DNA from: Candidatus Omnitrophota bacterium
Lineage (GTDB): Bacteria; Omnitrophota; Gorgyraeia; Gygaellales; Profunditerraquicolaceae
Reading direction: 5' to 3'
Assembly: GCA_023247875.1 (NCBI GenBank)
Contig: JAHFFQ010000102.1
Coordinates: 1 to 5,508, forward strand
Length of the DNA: 5,508 nt
Translations under genes and position numbers: made by a program
The notes under the pieces: generated by a model
Databases searched by the model: none
What the model was told of the DNA's origin: nothing
What the model saw: only the letters and a program-made list of their open reading frames with translations
Shown here: positions 4,511 through 5,508 of the stretch, piece after piece
How the letters are laid out: each line of letters opens with the position of its first letter
Position numbering within the stretch: position 1 is the stretch's first letter

Positions 4511-5508
4511 TTACTCGGAAATTCTTAAAGTAATAATCACCTTAGTTCCTTTTCCCGCCTGGCTTTTTACCTCTATCAGCCCTTTGTGCATAATAATAAT
4601 ATTTCGGCTTACAGATAACCCAAGGCCAGTCCCTTTACCCTGGCCTTTTGTAGTAAAGAAAGGCTCAAAGATTCTTTTCAGGTTTTCTTCGGAAATCCCC
4701 ATTCCCGTATCCTCGATTTCAACAACAACGGCCTTTTCTCCTTCCGGTTGCTTAACAAAGCCGCGAATAGTAAGTTTTCCTGCCTCGGGCATCGCATGGA
4801 TTGCGTTTATGAACAGATTAATAAATACCTGTGTTAGTTTATTTTTGTCTACTAAAACCTTTGGCAGATCTTCCTGGATTTCCCTGACTACTTCGATATT
4901 CTTTAATTCTGTTTTTACCAGATTTAAAGAATTCTCCAGTATAGAATCAATGTATTCGGGATGTAATTCCAGCTTCGTAGCCCTGGAGAAATCCAAAAGC
5001 GAGATTACGATCCTATCTGCCCTTTGCGCGCTCTCCTTAACTAAAGATAAAGTCTCGCGTGGCTCTTTTGCCCCCGGAGATATTATTTGTTCCAAATAAG
5101 CAACTCCCTGCATTATGATTCCCAGGGGATTTCTCATCTCATGGGCTACCCCGCTTGCCAATTGTCCGATAGCTTTAAGTTTCTCCGATTGGATCAACTT
5201 ATCCTGCATTTCTTTCAATTCATCGTAGGCCATTTTTAATTCTACCGCCCTCTTAGACGTCTGCTCATGCAGCCGGACATTCTGCAGGGTGATCGCGCCC
5301 ATCCGGGCAATATTCATAACTACCGACACCTCCCTCTTCGTGAAAGGCTCAGCTGTTTTTTTATCGCAGACGTGCAATACGCCTAAAACTTCATTCTTAA
5401 ATATAAGCGGGGCGCTAATAAATGCTTTTTGTAAATACTCTTCTTTTTTCAGCCTGTTTAGATATGATTCTTGCGCCAGATCGGGCACAAGCAACGCCTC
5501 TCTGTTGT
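4511..5508 (-). CDS. GAF-domain sensor histidine kinase, 5' end outside window
   Basis: Partial gene: the frame is open past the window edge (the residues before the first possible internal start read N-R-E-A-L), so no start is visible. Numbering from the TTG at 5494, residues about 1-75 are the end of a GAF domain, with APLIFKNEVLGVLHVCDK (28-45). A coiled-coil linker (about 76-105) follows. The HisKA dimerisation domain has phosphoacceptor H118 in the H-box VAHEMRNPLG (116-125). The ATPase domain has the N-box NLFINAIHAM (226-235), G1 DTGMGI (262-267), F-box FEPFFTTK (277-284) and G2 GTGLGL (288-293). All catalytic motifs are intact, so the kinase should be active. No membrane helix is seen in the visible part, so it may be cytoplasmic. 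It would sense a small molecule through GAF and phosphorylate the receiver protein encoded immediately downstream. The ligand and the missing N-terminal domains cannot be inferred. Confidence 0.94.
   Translation of the reverse strand, partial: NREALLVPDLAQESYLNRLKKEEYLQKAFISAPLIFKNEVLGVLHVCDKKTAEPFTKREVSVVMNIARMGAITLQNVRLHEQTSKRAVELKMAYDELKEMQDKLIQSEKLKAIGQLASGVAHEMRNPLGIIMQGVAYLEQIISPGAKEPRETLSLVKESAQRADRIVISLLDFSRATKLELHPEYIDSILENSLNLVKTELKNIEVVREIQEDLPKVLVDKNKLTQVFINLFINAIHAMPEAGKLTIRGFVKQPEGEKAVVVEIEDTGMGISEENLKRIFEPFFTTKGQGKGTGLGLSVSRNIIIMHKGLIEVKSQAGKGTKVIITLRISE

Noticed and set aside
4497..5099. Plus-strand 200-residue open frame
   Set aside because: It is antisense to the histidine kinase, whose H, N, G1, F and G2 boxes are all in the minus frame; the plus-strand product is low-complexity Ser/Phe-rich.

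Overview
The window carries ten protein-coding genes, all on the minus strand, so transcription runs from the high-coordinate end to the low-coordinate end. The genes at both window edges are cut. Only two gaps exceed 50 bp (1335-1417 and 1733-1815, each 83 bp). I see no tRNA, rRNA, CRISPR array, insertion sequence or phage gene. A lipoprotein with a lipobox, a GAF-type histidine kinase, a bacterial RRM protein and a glucan phosphorylase point to an uncultured bacterium with a Gram-negative type envelope. Candidatus Omnitrophota or a related group is a guess from the general look of the proteins; the sequence alone cannot settle it.

Block 1 (about 1816-5508) is a tight run of six genes. In transcription order they are a GAF/HisKA/HATPase histidine kinase (5' end outside the window), a receiver-only response regulator, an M15-family peptidoglycan peptidase lipoprotein, a stand-alone coiled-coil plus PAS protein with a Cys/His cluster, a DUF4239 (bestrophin-like) membrane protein, and a 69-residue membrane protein. 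The spacings are 14 bp, an 8-bp overlap, 6 bp, a 1-bp TAATG overlap and 29 bp. This suggests co-expression and joins soluble sensing and phosphotransfer to an envelope enzyme and membrane proteins.

Block 2 (1418-1732) is one small secreted protein. It has a clear signal peptide followed by three 26-residue repeats with the core Y-[NS]-x-x-T-G-L-W. Two of the repeats are almost identical at DNA level, which suggests recent duplication. I do not recognise the family.

Block 3 (1-1371) starts with a plausible sigma70-type promoter. It reads through an RRM RNA-binding protein with a long basic tail, an 81-residue protein resembling a degenerate Smr domain (4-bp ATGA overlap), and the N-terminal 165 residues of an alpha-glucan phosphorylase 8 bp further on. 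This couples two nucleic-acid-binding-type proteins to glycogen breakdown.

The most unusual elements are the repeat protein, the RRM plus degenerate-Smr pair, and the PAS/DUF4239 pair. That pair looks like a sensor split from its membrane partner, inside an operon with a complete kinase and regulator. None is proven to be a new system; the associations are inferences from gene order.
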